64,000 nt of DNA, taken from Rubripirellula amarantea (GTDB taxonomy: Bacteria; Planctomycetota; Planctomycetia; Pirellulales; Pirellulaceae). The position numbers were made by a program, and so were the translations under genes. Each line of letters begins with the position of its first letter. The first letter of the stretch is position 1. Below are positions 26,354 through 35,227 of the stretch, in pieces. The notes beneath the pieces were generated by a model. The model saw nothing but the letters and a program-made list of their open reading frames with translations, did no database searches and was not told the DNA's origin. Where the stretch lies: the NCBI RefSeq assembly GCF_007859865.1, contig NZ_SJPI01000001.1:558001-622000 (forward strand). Reading direction: 5' to 3'.

Positions 26354-26944
26354 TTGTTCCGAAAGAAACCTCGCGTGGCGGAAGAGGCTCAACTGATCGA
26401 TCGAGCCCTTCAAGGCGACCGATCAGCGTTCACTGAATTGGTCACCACCAACCAAGACCGCCTGTTCGCATCCATGCTGCAGGTGACCGGATCACCCGAT
26501 GAAGCCGAAGAAGTCGTCCAAGAGGCCTTTATTCGTGCGTTCATCAAACTCGACACCTTTCAACGCAACAGTCAATTCTTTACTTGGCTGTACCGGATCG
26601 CGTTCAATAGTGCCCTGACTCGCCGCCGCCGCAAGCGGGCTCGCGTATCGCTAGACCATTATCGCGAAAGCACTGGACTGGAAATCTCGGACGACGGCGA
26701 CGGGGTGGACGAACGAATGCTTCGCGGAGAGCGCGTCGATATGGTTCGGTCAGCGATGCACACGCTTAGCGAAGAACATCGAATCATTCTCGTGCTACGA
26801 GAAATGGAAGATCATCCGTATGAAACTATCGCCGAGATCCTCGAGATATCCATTGGCACCGTCCGTAGCCGACTCAATCGAGCCCGCCGCCAATTGAAGC
26901 TAGCGATCGAAAACATGCAGCGAGCCGAAGAACCGAAACGGTAG
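26354..26944 (+). CDS. ECF-type RNA polymerase sigma factor
   Basis: A 196-aa sigma factor with only regions 2 and 4. Region 2 has DEAEEVVQEAFIRAF and FFTWLYRIAFNSAL for -10 recognition and core binding. A charged linker follows. Region 4 (about 125-185) has the helix-turn-helix PYETIAEILEISIGTVRSRLNRAR that reads the -35 box. No anti-sigma factor with a zinc motif is adjacent, so control may be by other means. Starts available: TTG 26354 (drawn) or GTG 26375, neither with a clear ribosome-binding site. The pilin-like cluster ends eight bases away on the opposite strand, so co-regulation with it is only possible by chance of position. Confidence 0.9.
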   Translation: MFRKKPRVAEEAQLIDRALQGDRSAFTELVTTNQDRLFASMLQVTGSPDEAEEVVQEAFIRAFIKLDTFQRNSQFFTWLYRIAFNSALTRRRRKRARVSLDHYRESTGLEISDDGDGVDERMLRGERVDMVRSAMHTLSEEHRIILVLREMEDHPYETIAEILEISIGTVRSRLNRARRQLKLAIENMQRAEEPKR

Positions 26945-26951
26945 TTCGCCA

Positions 26952-27371
26952 TTAAAGCGTCGTCGGATCAACGATCTTGCTCGTCGCCGGAATGCGAGAT
27001 CCGGCATACAAGAAAACGTCAATTCTAGTCGCGGACGCTGATACACGAGTGACTTGTGCGAATGCATCCGGGGATCCCGCCGCGCGATCAGTTACAGTCC
27101 CCGAATAGAGCGGATCGACACGAAGTTGTGCAATCGTTCGTTGCAGTAGCCCCCCGGCAACGAGTCGCCCGCGAACTGACGATTCCATTGCTTCGGTGTG
27201 TCCAATTTCGCGACTGTGACTCTTCAAGATCGCAATCGCGCTAAGCGACAACACCACCGTGGCTAGCGTACACAGCAACAACGCCGAACCACGACGTTGA
27301 TGACGCCGACGAGTGGGAACCGACGCCGATAGCGAGCCACGCGTTGCGATCGTTCGAATGGAAGATTTCAT
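26952..27371 (-). CDS. Pilin-like membrane protein, PilX/GspK-like (minor pseudopilin)
   Basis: A 139-aa protein with a basic N-terminal leader, then GSALLLCTLATVVLSLSAIAIL, a hydrophobic helix whose start resembles a prepilin-peptidase site after Gly. The position corresponding to Glu 5 is not Glu, as is common in the GspK/PilX branch. The rest is a small polar domain. It is the last gene of a minus-strand run of five such genes, 31 bases after the previous one. A minor pseudopilin role is inferred. Confidence 0.7.
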   Translation of the reverse strand: MKSSIRTIATRGSLSASVPTRRRHQRRGSALLLCTLATVVLSLSAIAILKSHSREIGHTEAMESSVRGRLVAGGLLQRTIAQLRVDPLYSGTVTDRAAGSPDAFAQVTRVSASATRIDVFLYAGSRIPATSKIVDPTTL

Positions 27372-27402
27372 AGGCTTGATTTTCTTAGGCTGGCGAGACG
27401 AA

Positions 27403-27894
27403 CTAACTTAGCTGCGGCTCAATCGAAACAATCGTCGTCGTCTCTTCGGTTTTTCCTGACGCAGCATCACGTTTGCGGATCTGCATCTTCAAACCGATTA
27501 GCTTTCCGGGTGAAGAGCTTTGTCGGATATCACCAAACGCGACATCTTCGATTTCTTCAAGCAAGATTACTTGTTCGCGTCCGTCGTCGAGAACAAGGTC
27601 ACGATTTTGGCGGTAAACCTTCACGGTCTGACCACTAGCCATCACGAGTTTGATCGCATCGGACTGAGCATCGACAAGAGTTCCATCGCTAACCGCTTGG
27701 CGAATCCAGCGTGAGGTGTCTTGCAGTTGGTCAACAACTGAAATGCTTTGAGACCTAGCTAGCGACATTCGCGATGACCGCATCAACGATGCAAGCGGTA
27801 CCATCATGATCGCCAAGATTGCAGTGCAGGCAATCACTTCGATCAGGCTGATGCCTTTTCGGATCGGGATGTTCGGATGACGTGAAATGCTCAC
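27403..27894 (-). CDS. Prepilin-type minor pseudopilin (GspJ/PilW-like)
   Basis: A 163-aa product with the type III signal KGISLIEVIACTAILAIMM: cleavage after Gly, Ile at +1 and Glu at +5, followed by a hydrophobic helix. GTG 27894 is chosen because its GTGA overlaps the stop of the upstream gene; ATG 27906 is an alternative. The globular part has a VVDQLQDTSRWIRQAVSDG helix, as in the PilW/GspJ group. Confidence 0.82.
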   Translation of the reverse strand: MSISRHPNIPIRKGISLIEVIACTAILAIMMVPLASLMRSSRMSLARSQSISVVDQLQDTSRWIRQAVSDGTLVDAQSDAIKLVMASGQTVKVYRQNRDLVLDDGREQVILLEEIEDVAFGDIRQSSSPGKLIGLKMQIRKRDAASGKTEETTTIVSIEPQLS

Positions 27895-28337
27895 GGGGCG
27901 GCCCACTGGGTACGAAGACTGGCGGACAGTTCGTTGGCATCCAAACGACGGTTGTTATCGTCGTCCTGCCAAACGTCTACCGAGATGGTTACTAACTCAG
28001 CCGGCCGCACACTGGTGTCAGCGCTAACTTGAACTCTCGCGAGAGCAAAGGATCCATAGCGAGATGAAATTCGAACGAGTTGATCGGTCGGACGCGACAT
28101 CGCTGACGCAAACGCTGAGTCTTCAGAAAGCGTAAGTTTCGTCGATTCAATTGTCTGTTCAGCGTGGTGCAGTAATTCTTGACGAATGTCCAAACGGTTC
28201 GAATTGGCACGAGATTCGTTGATCAGATTCATCGAGGGAATGAGCAGCGTTGCCATCAGCATGGACCCTATGGCCACGTCAATCAGCGACGCACCGCGAC
28301 GACATCGAAGGCGTGAAGGATGATGTTGCTTTTTCAT
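27891..28337 (-). CDS. Prepilin-type minor pseudopilin (GspI/PilV-like)
   Basis: A 148-aa product starting at ATG 28337, which overlaps the stop of the upstream gene by four bases (ATGA). The leader RCRRGASLIDVAIGSMLMA has Gly at -1 and an Asp at the +5 position instead of Glu, which is unusual. An acidic residue there normally serves assembly and methylation. The rest is a small polar domain with few Cys. The third gene of the run. Confidence 0.8.
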   Translation of the reverse strand: MKKQHHPSRLRCRRGASLIDVAIGSMLMATLLIPSMNLINESRANSNRLDIRQELLHHAEQTIESTKLTLSEDSAFASAMSRPTDQLVRISSRYGSFALARVQVSADTSVRPAELVTISVDVWQDDDNNRRLDANELSASLRTQWAAP

Positions 28338-28810
28338 GGTGTCTTCCGCGTGATGGTTCCTGCGACCGGTGAAACGCTCACCGCGCCTTGCGAATCTCCC
28401 TGAGAAATGGTCCATCCCAATCGTTGATCAGCCTGGCCTAGCGGCGTAAAGGTGATCTCGGTTGGTGACCCTGAAACTTTGACGTCAACCGGCAAATCAA
28501 CAAGCCATGTTCGTTCGTCGCGGATGGGACCGGCCGCTTGAGTGATCAGCAACTGCTGATTCGATCGTCCGCGAACTTGACGCACGCTGACTTTGGTTTG
28601 ATTCAGTACGGCTGTGTTATGAGCCAACTGCAGGGTGTCGGCAACTTGATGCGTCGACGATGACACTTCGCCTCGCGAAACAAAGCTTCCGTCAAAGTAA
28701 ATCATGCTGCTTGCGGCAGCCGCCGACAAAAGCATGATGACCATGATCGCTTCCACCAACGTCACGCCTAGTCGCGTTGACCGGTATCGTTTTCGAAGGG
28801 GATGATTCAT
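28334..28810 (-). CDS. Prepilin-type minor pseudopilin (GspH/FimT-like)
   Basis: A 158-aa product starting at ATG 28810 with the leader STRLGVTLVEAIMVIMLLSA: cleavage after Gly, Val at +1 and Glu at +5. The C-terminal part is beta-rich (ITFTPLGQAD and similar), as in GspH/FimT. Longer readings starting at 28882 have no pilin-like leader. Coupled by overlap to the next gene, 193 bases after the first pilin-like gene. Confidence 0.82.
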   Translation of the reverse strand: MNHPLRKRYRSTRLGVTLVEAIMVIMLLSAAAASSMIYFDGSFVSRGEVSSSTHQVADTLQLAHNTAVLNQTKVSVRQVRGRSNQQLLITQAAGPIRDERTWLVDLPVDVKVSGSPTEITFTPLGQADQRLGWTISQGDSQGAVSVSPVAGTITRKTP

Positions 28811-29003
28811 GGGGAACGTTTTCGCGGGGAATGATACAGAAAAATCTCGCCCTAAGCAGATCACGCAGAAAACGCGATTCACTTGAAAGCGAGATTTTCA
28901 AAGTAAGTCTTTATGCGGCGAAGCAACGAATGAACGTAGGATCGCCGCTGCATTAGTCACTACTAAAGGAGTTCAGCAGATGAGGCGACGAACTCGCTTT
29001 CGA

Positions 29004-29330
29004 CTACTTCTTTGTGAAGACGCCGGTGGTGCGATCGTAGTTGTACTTCGAACGCATAGCACTAACGCGTCGGCGCTCGTCGGTTGTTGTGTATGGCAGG
29101 TACTCGGCTTGTGCCAATTGCGTCACGGTCGTTGGATAAGCGCCTTTCTCTAGAAAGAAAGTTTGGCTCATGGCGTTAAGCGTTGCGATTTGTTGATCAT
29201 CGAGCTTGTCTTCGCTCTTCGCTCGCATCGGTGCAACGGTTGCAACGGTTGCGGCGGCGACAACAGCCAAAATGACGACGGCTGCAATAACTTCAAGTAG
29301 CGAGAAACCGCTTTTCTTATTTCGTTTCAT
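29004..29330 (-). CDS. Major pilin-like/pseudopilin protein (GspG-like)
   Basis: A 108-aa product with a canonical type IV prepilin start, KKSGFSLLEVIAAVVILAVV: cleavage after Gly, Phe at +1 and Glu at +5. A long hydrophobic helix and a small globular tail (LNAMSQTFFLEKGAYPTTVTQLAQ) follow, resembling GspG-type proteins. It heads the minus-strand run and is divergent from astD. No assembly ATPase, platform protein or prepilin peptidase is in the window, so the machinery must be encoded elsewhere. Confidence 0.86.
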   Translation of the reverse strand: MKRNKKSGFSLLEVIAAVVILAVVAAATVATVAPMRAKSEDKLDDQQIATLNAMSQTFFLEKGAYPTTVTQLAQAEYLPYTTTDERRRVSAMRSKYNYDRTTGVFTKK

Positions 29331-29421
29331 CTCTGATAGACTCCAGGGTTAATTAAGCTCGAATTTGCTTAGGGGTCTGAGGAAAATGCCTCATCTACAC
29401 GAAACCTAGTTCACGTTTTTG

Positions 29422-29429
29422 AAGGAGGT
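29422..29429 (+). promoter_or_regulatory. Strong Shine-Dalgarno site of astD
   Basis: AAGGAGGT, complementary to the 16S rRNA end, sits three bases before the astD ATG at 29433. Most genes in this window lack such a site, so translation of astD is probably efficient. Confidence 0.7.
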
Positions 29430-29432
29430 CGT

Positions 29433-30908
29433 ATGGAGACGAAAAAAAACACGGGGAAATTTTTCAGTCGAAATCCCCTGAATCAGCAGCTTTTGTGGTC
29501 GGGCAACGTATCGACCGCCGAAATGGTGACCGAAACGATGGAGGCATCCCGTCAGGCGGGACTGCAATGGCGAAACATAAAACTGAGCGACCGAATTGCG
29601 ATTGCCGAGCAGTACTCCCTGTACTTGAAGAACCACGCCGATCGCTTTGCCCAGTTGATCAGCGACGAAACGGGCAAGCTTCTTCGCGACGCCATGGGTG
29701 AGGTCAACGCTTCGATCGCCAAAGTCGGCTTGACCATCCAAGCGATCCAAGAACGACGAAGCGAAACCGTTGTTGACCAAATGAACGTCACTCGTAACTC
29801 GCAGTCCATTTCTATCGATCGCAGGCTGAGCTTTGCCCCTCTTGGGGTCGCTCTCGTCCTCGGCCCCTTTAACTTTCCTTTGCACTTGCCAGGTGGGCAG
29901 ATTATTCCAGCTCTCTTAGCAGGCAATAGTGTCGTGTTCAAACCAAGCGAGTTCGCGACAGCCGTTGGTGCTGAAATGGTCGCGGCTTGGCACGAATGTG
30001 GCCTGCCGAAAGATTGCCTAACGATGCTAGTTGGTGACCGCGACGTCGCTAAACTAGCCATTGACGCCGAGCAAACGAGTGCTGTTTTTCTGACCGGAAG
30101 TAGGAACGCCGGTATCGCGATTCATCGCCAACTTGCCGGTCGCCCGGAAGTGCTTCTTGCGCTGGAACTTGGTGGCAATAATCCTCTTGTGGTCGACACC
30201 AACGTTCCGGACGAAGACGTAGCTGACTTAGTATCGTTTTCTGCATTCGCATCAGCGGGCCAACGTTGCACATGTGCGCGGCGAGCGATTTTCATTCAAG
30301 GTTCTAGTACCGACTCGCAAATAAACGCGTTGGTTGAAAAGAGTAAGAACATTCGTGCCGGCTACCCCAGTGATGTCCCAATGGCACAGATCGGTCGACT
30401 AATATCGGTCGACGCGGCCGATCGAATGGAGGCTACCTATCACGCTTTGATTGAACTGGGGTGCCAACCAATCATCCCGTGTCAACGCGACCCGCAAAAA
30501 CCAATGCTGATCCGTCCAATGATTGTCGACGCACAAGGCGTTTCTGCCGAAGGCCTTGCATCCATCGGGGCCATGGAATGGTTCGGACCTCTGCTTGTGG
30601 TTCATCGCGTTGCCAACTTCGATGACGCCATTGGCCTAGCCAACCAAACTTCGTATGGCCTAGCGGCATCGTTGCTAAGCGACTCAGCAGAAAATTTCGA
30701 GCGTTTCCGACAATCCAGCAACGCGGGAGTCGTCAATTGGAATTCGCCAACCTCGGGTGCCGCCGGAGTGCTTCCGTTTGGTGGCCGTGGTGAAAGTGGA
30801 AACCATAGGCCCGCCGGTTTTCACGCGATCGACTTTTGCTCGGACCCCGTTGCATCACTGGAAGCAAGTCAGATCGCCAGCAGTAATTTGTGGGCAACCG
30901 TTTCATGA
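29433..30908 (+). CDS. astD: Succinylglutamate-semialdehyde dehydrogenase
   Basis: Fourth enzyme of the arginine succinyltransferase (AST) pathway, oxidising N-succinylglutamate semialdehyde with NAD+. The 491-aa aldehyde dehydrogenase has the family landmarks GPFNFPLHLPGG, FKPSE, FLTGSRNAG, ALELGGNNP with the catalytic Glu, SAGQRCTC with the nucleophile Cys 279, and FGPLL near the C-terminus. The Asn at GPFNFP and the LPGGQIIPALLAGN region favour the AstD branch over generic dehydrogenases. Its stop overlaps the astB start by four bases (ATGA), which strongly supports the assignment. astA and astC are not here. Confidence 0.9.
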   Translation: METKKNTGKFFSRNPLNQQLLWSGNVSTAEMVTETMEASRQAGLQWRNIKLSDRIAIAEQYSLYLKNHADRFAQLISDETGKLLRDAMGEVNASIAKVGLTIQAIQERRSETVVDQMNVTRNSQSISIDRRLSFAPLGVALVLGPFNFPLHLPGGQIIPALLAGNSVVFKPSEFATAVGAEMVAAWHECGLPKDCLTMLVGDRDVAKLAIDAEQTSAVFLTGSRNAGIAIHRQLAGRPEVLLALELGGNNPLVVDTNVPDEDVADLVSFSAFASAGQRCTCARRAIFIQGSSTDSQINALVEKSKNIRAGYPSDVPMAQIGRLISVDAADRMEATYHALIELGCQPIIPCQRDPQKPMLIRPMIVDAQGVSAEGLASIGAMEWFGPLLVVHRVANFDDAIGLANQTSYGLAASLLSDSAENFERFRQSSNAGVVNWNSPTSGAAGVLPFGGRGESGNHRPAGFHAIDFCSDPVASLEASQIASSNLWATVS

Positions 30909-32242
30909 ATAAATTGATCGAAGTCCAGGTGGACCGCATTGTCGGCCCCACGCATCATTTCGGTGGTTTAGGTGTGGGAAACTTGGCATCATCGAAACAC
31001 GCAGGTCAGATTTCGTATCCGAGAGCCGCTGCCTTAGAAGGGCTTGCGAAGATGCGACTGGCAGTAAAACTTGGTGCCATCCAGATTGTCCTGCCACCAC
31101 AGCGACGCCCTAATCTTGGCTACCTCGGGGCATTGGGCTTTGAACATGACGTCCCAGAATTGTTTGCGAAGCTGTTATCAGAAGCTCCTCATTTGCTATC
31201 TGCAGCTAGCAGTTCGTCAGCAATGTGGACAGCAAACGCTGCGACGGTTTCGCCTGCGTGTGATAGCGCATTTTCGCGAACGCATGTCACCATCGCCAAC
31301 TTAAACGCCAGTTTGCACCGTGTTACAGAATCAACGGAAACGCTGGTCGATCTTCAATCGAGTTTGCCAGCGAATTTTATGATCGGGGCCCCGTTACCGT
31401 TTGCTGTGGCTTTGAGTGATGAAGGGGCCGCAAACCATATGCGTCTGTGCGCATCGTCCCATGTGAACGAGGCGCCTTCGAGAGGGATAAACTTGTTTGT
31501 GCATGGTGATGGACCACTATCACCGCAACGCTTTCGGCCACGCCAAACGCTTGAAGCATTTCAGGCAATCGCTCGACGGCACGGCTTGTATGCGGAAGAC
31601 ACATTTTATCTACAACAACATCCCGCAGCGATCGATGCGGGCGCGTTCCACAATGACGTCGTCGCAATGAGTCATCATGATTGCTGGATTCACCACGAAT
31701 CGGCATACGTAGAACGAACAAACTACGATGCCATTGAATCTAGATTTCGTTCAACAACCGGCACCAAAATACGTCGCATTTCGGTATCTCAAAGCGAACT
31801 GCCACTATCGGAAGCGGTTCGCACCTACTTGTTCAATAGCCAAATTCTGACGTCGCTGGATCCGGATGGTCCTGCTCATTTAATTTGCCCGGCCCAAGTG
31901 GTCGACAGTCCGGCTGCGTCGGGATTGGTATCACGCTGGATTGACGAAGGGCTATTTAGCGACGTCCACTTTGTTGAATTGGGTCAGAGCATGGCGGGCG
32001 GCGGCGGGCCGGCGTGTCTAAGGCTAAGAGTTCCCATGACCTTGGATGAAGCCCGCGACTTAGATGCAACTCAGCTATGGTCGCTCCCAGTCGATCAACA
32101 ACTTCGCGATATTATCAACACTCACTATCCCGAGTCTTTCCAATTGTCTGACCTTCAAGACAGTGACATGATTAGGTCGATTGAAATTGCAACTAGCGAA
32201 ATCGAAGATCTTCTACGCCCCCAATCCCATGCTCCTGATTGA
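30905..32242 (+). CDS. astB: N-succinylarginine dihydrolase
   Basis: Hydrolyses N2-succinylarginine to succinylornithine, ammonia and CO2. The 445-aa product from ATG 30905 opens with VDRIVGPTHHFGGL and GNLASSKHAG, followed by SSSAMWTANAATVSP, both typical of AstB. The guanidine-modifying fold is completed by a SHHDCWIHHES region (active-site His) and the GGGGPACLRL motif near the end, carrying the nucleophilic Cys. It is translationally coupled to astD. Confidence 0.93.
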   Translation: MNKLIEVQVDRIVGPTHHFGGLGVGNLASSKHAGQISYPRAAALEGLAKMRLAVKLGAIQIVLPPQRRPNLGYLGALGFEHDVPELFAKLLSEAPHLLSAASSSSAMWTANAATVSPACDSAFSRTHVTIANLNASLHRVTESTETLVDLQSSLPANFMIGAPLPFAVALSDEGAANHMRLCASSHVNEAPSRGINLFVHGDGPLSPQRFRPRQTLEAFQAIARRHGLYAEDTFYLQQHPAAIDAGAFHNDVVAMSHHDCWIHHESAYVERTNYDAIESRFRSTTGTKIRRISVSQSELPLSEAVRTYLFNSQILTSLDPDGPAHLICPAQVVDSPAASGLVSRWIDEGLFSDVHFVELGQSMAGGGGPACLRLRVPMTLDEARDLDATQLWSLPVDQQLRDIINTHYPESFQLSDLQDSDMIRSIEIATSEIEDLLRPQSHAPD

Positions 32243-32255
32243 ATTGCCTAGCCCA

Positions 32256-33161
32256 ATGAAACTCATCTATCACATCACCGTCCTTGCGAGTGTCGTGCTA
32301 TTAGCCGGAACAGCATGCTCAGCACCACCAACAACTGACGCTGCAAACGTAGAAAACAATGCGTCGAAGACGAACACGAATAAGAAAGCCAACTCTCGCA
32401 AGCCTCAACCCGATGAAATACTGTCCTACAAGAAAGTGGGAGATATTGATCTAACGCTTCACATCTTCCGGCCTGACGATTCGACAGCAGATCAAAGTCG
32501 GCCAGCGATCGTTTTCTTTTTCGGCGGAGGCTGGGTCAGCGGATCACCTCAGCAATTTTATCCCCAGGCAAAGCACTTGGCTTCCCAAGGAATGGTTGCA
32601 ATTTGCGCTGACTACCGAACACAATCACGTCACCAGACTCCACCTACGGCGTGCGTAGCCGATGGTAAGTCAGCGATCCGATACGTACGAAGCCATGCCG
32701 CTTCACTGGGTATCAATCCGAACCAAATTGCTGCGGGTGGTGGATCCGCCGGCGGCCACGTTGCCGCAAGCACGGCAGCATTGACTTCGTTTGACGACGA
32801 GAACGACGACACGAGTGTTTCGTGCCGCCCCAATGCCTTAGTGCTTTTCAATCCGGTGTTTGACAATGGCCCGAATAACTGGGGACACAAGAAGGTCAAA
32901 GCCTACTGGCAAGAGATTTCCCCGGCGCACAACCTTCACGCAGATATGCCTGCGACCCTGGTCATGCTTGGAACCAGTGACAATCTTATTCCGGTTTCGA
33001 CTGCGGAAAACTTCCAAACCAAGCTTCAGTCGCTGGGAGTACGATGCGAGTTGAAACTGTACGACAATCAACCGCACGGATTTTTCAACAAAGCGAAGTA
33101 CAAAGAGACGGTCCAAGACATGGACGTCTTTCTTAGATCACTAGGTTACTTGCAAGAATAA
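32256..33161 (+). CDS. Exported alpha/beta-hydrolase (acetylesterase/lipase-like)
   Basis: A 301-aa protein with a hydrophobic signal (VLASVVLLAGTACSAPP), a possible lipoprotein although the residue three before the Cys is Gly. Residues 28-60 are a polar linker. The hydrolase domain shows the oxyanion strand FFFGGGWVSGS, the nucleophile elbow GGGSAGGHVAA with Ser, then Asp in GTSDNLIP and His in QPHGFF, completing the triad. The GxSAGG pattern is that of the hormone-sensitive-lipase/BD-FAE group, often acetyl esterases of polysaccharides. Start ATG 32256 lies 13 bases after astB; ATG 32229 would overlap it. A direct metabolic link to astDB is not evident. Confidence 0.85.
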   Translation: MKLIYHITVLASVVLLAGTACSAPPTTDAANVENNASKTNTNKKANSRKPQPDEILSYKKVGDIDLTLHIFRPDDSTADQSRPAIVFFFGGGWVSGSPQQFYPQAKHLASQGMVAICADYRTQSRHQTPPTACVADGKSAIRYVRSHAASLGINPNQIAAGGGSAGGHVAASTAALTSFDDENDDTSVSCRPNALVLFNPVFDNGPNNWGHKKVKAYWQEISPAHNLHADMPATLVMLGTSDNLIPVSTAENFQTKLQSLGVRCELKLYDNQPHGFFNKAKYKETVQDMDVFLRSLGYLQE

Positions 33162-33203
33162 GCTAGCCGCCATTCCCTTCGTTTGCCACTCGACAAGGCG
33201 CGC

Positions 33204-33878
33204 TTAGCGATACAGCAAAGGCGCACCGTAACGAGCGTGAATTTGGTTCACCTCGTCCGGACGCAATCGCATGCATTCGGCTAACGCTTTCAGGTAGCGA
33301 GCTTCGTCGTGCGTATCCAAGTTGATCGCCATCAGCGAGACATTGTAAACCTCGTATTCCATTCCGGTTGGGATGTCATGCACAAACTGTTAAACGTCGT
33401 GGCGACGATTGAAGTGCTGACGCAGGAATTGAGTTTCGGCTGGATCGAGGGGCTGCAGTTGCCGAATGATGTTGTCTTGCTCTGCTTTATCAAGCCGACC
33501 ATCGGCCTGCGCGGCCATGATCATCGCGATGATCAGTAGCTCAGCGCGTTGGTTGAAATTTCGTCCCGAATGATGAGTGTCATGGTCATGGCGCGGCTTG
33601 GGAACGCGCTTCGCAGGTTGACGTCCAATCCATTGATTCGCGGGTTCAGGAAATCGACCACCATGTTGATGATGACGATGGACCGAATCACGAACGATGT
33701 GCTCAAAGGGCGCATGATGGGAAGGCGGAAATCGTTGTGGCGGACGGGGTTGAGATTGATTCGATGCTTGAACGACATTGGCGACGCCGTTGAGCACCTC
33801 ACCCAATATGCGACCATTGCCGGGAGCACGCCCGGTACGGTTGGCGAGCAGTCCGCCAAGAATTCGTGCAGCGTCCAT
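33204..33878 (-). pseudogene. DUF533 (TerB/YebE-like) gene interrupted by an in-frame stop
   Basis: The frame begins at ATG 33878 and encodes 162 residues, including RAELLIIAMIMAAQADGRLD, the DUF533 start of the TerB-like helical domain. It reaches TAA at 33390-33392 and continues open in the same frame for 61 more residues to TAA at 33204-33206. The continuation reads IPTGMEYEVYNVSLMAINLD, then EARYLKALAECMRL and IHARYGAPLLYR, exactly the normal end of the DUF533 family. A single nonsense codon thus splits an otherwise intact gene. The first part is His/Arg/Pro-rich. It may be a recent pseudogene, a sequencing error, or translated by readthrough. Functions of this family are unclear. Confidence 0.82.
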
Positions 33879-33965
33879 AGATAAGTTCTCCGCTTAGATA
33901 AGGTGTTGATGAGTCATCAGTGTAGCCGACCTAGCCCCGCCACGCTGTACACTCGGCCACCATGC

Positions 33966-34751
33966 CTATTCTGGTTGACTAAGCCAAACCACGGCGCGGC
34001 ATAGCACCCCTAGAAATACGTCATCGCTGAACGTGTCGTTGGAATGCCCGTAGGTGGTGCCGAAAACCTTGGCTTGGCCATAGGTATTCGTCCAAAAAAC
34101 CGGGTGAGCGACTTTCGTGTTTTCGCTTTCACTGGTCGCCAACACCTCAGCGCGTGGCCAAAGTTTCTCGATCACGTACAGTTCGTCTGTCGCGGATACA
34201 TAATCGGCGGGAACGTTCGCCATGATCGGATGGCCGGGTTTTTCGATCTTCACTGGATACCGACTTTGGTGATCATGCTTGCGACTCGTCACACCTAAGA
34301 ACTCTCGCCAATCATCAATCTCTGCTCCCCGGTAGGTGTGCATCGCGCAGTGAATTACGATCGCATTGGCTCCGGCGTGATGAGCCTTGGTGATTCGACG
34401 AATGTACGCCGGATCCTTCGTGTCCGCAAAGCATTCGTTATGAATCACAACGTCATAACCGGTCGCCCATTCTGGATCATCGTAAAGTGCAATTTGAGCG
34501 TCGGTTCCCGTGCCCCCGTCGTTGACTACTGTCCAGTTCGCTTTGATTCCATGGTCCTTCACCGCCAACTGCATAGCCTTCGTCTGAAAGTCATAGTCGT
34601 GACAACACCCACCAGTAATTAGCAGAATATCCACCGACCGCTCGCTCGCATTCGAAACATCAGTCTGCGACCGAGCGACTCCCGAGTCCAAGATTGACGC
34701 TACCGCTACCACGGCCAAGGTGAACGATAAGGACAGCATCCGAATAAGCAT
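33966..34751 (-). CDS. Secreted ThuA-domain protein
   Basis: A 261-aa exported protein; ATG 34751 gives a signal peptide (MLIRMLSLSFTLAVVAVASIL, cleavage near GVARSQ). The mature part has a ThuA/trehalose-utilisation fold resembling class I glutamine amidotransferases: ILLITGGCCHDYDFQ, then YDVVIHNECFAD, ANAIVIHCAMHTYRG and HPVFWTNTYGQAKVFGTTYGHSN. The Cys in the nucleophile-like region does not clearly make a triad. Such proteins are abundant in planctomycetes, with sugar-related roles proposed but no general reaction established. Frames upstream of 34751 are not protein-like. Confidence 0.87.
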   Translation of the reverse strand: MLIRMLSLSFTLAVVAVASILDSGVARSQTDVSNASERSVDILLITGGCCHDYDFQTKAMQLAVKDHGIKANWTVVNDGGTGTDAQIALYDDPEWATGYDVVIHNECFADTKDPAYIRRITKAHHAGANAIVIHCAMHTYRGAEIDDWREFLGVTSRKHDHQSRYPVKIEKPGHPIMANVPADYVSATDELYVIEKLWPRAEVLATSESENTKVAHPVFWTNTYGQAKVFGTTYGHSNDTFSDDVFLGVLCRAVVWLSQPE

Positions 34752-35227
34752 CGAGCAACACACGACTGGGGTATTCAGGCTGCGTGGAAACGACACAGGG
34801 CAGGGCAGAGGTGGCAACGTAGTCATAGATTCCGCATTCTTGACGTATTTGGGTGGGTAAAGCCGAGTAACCGACTCCCGATATCTTAACCGCTGCAGCA
34901 TGGCGGTTGAGTCAGATCCACAAACTCGATCATACCGAGGCGAAACTTTGGATGCCGCTCGGGGTTTGGGTTGGCTGGATCCTGACCTACTCGCCCCCCA
35001 GATGAACATCTCAGAAGAACTCCCTCGGCTGAACTCAAAAGGGCCAACCTAGAAACTTACGGGCTAAGTTCATTAGGAAACTTCTTTTGCGGCCCTCGAT
35101 CGCTGGTCAAGTACACTGTTCAGATCTAAAGAACAACGCTTCTGAACGTGACAGCGGTCGTTCACCTTGACCACCTCGACGCCCCCTTATCAAGTTCACC
35201 GTCGATCCCTTGGATAGTTGGCAAACC
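34752..35227. other. Divergent intergenic region between ThuA and efflux genes
   Basis: 476 bases with no convincing gene. It must hold promoters for both directions, but I see no clear -35/-10 pair, repeat or hairpin. Confidence 0.4.
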
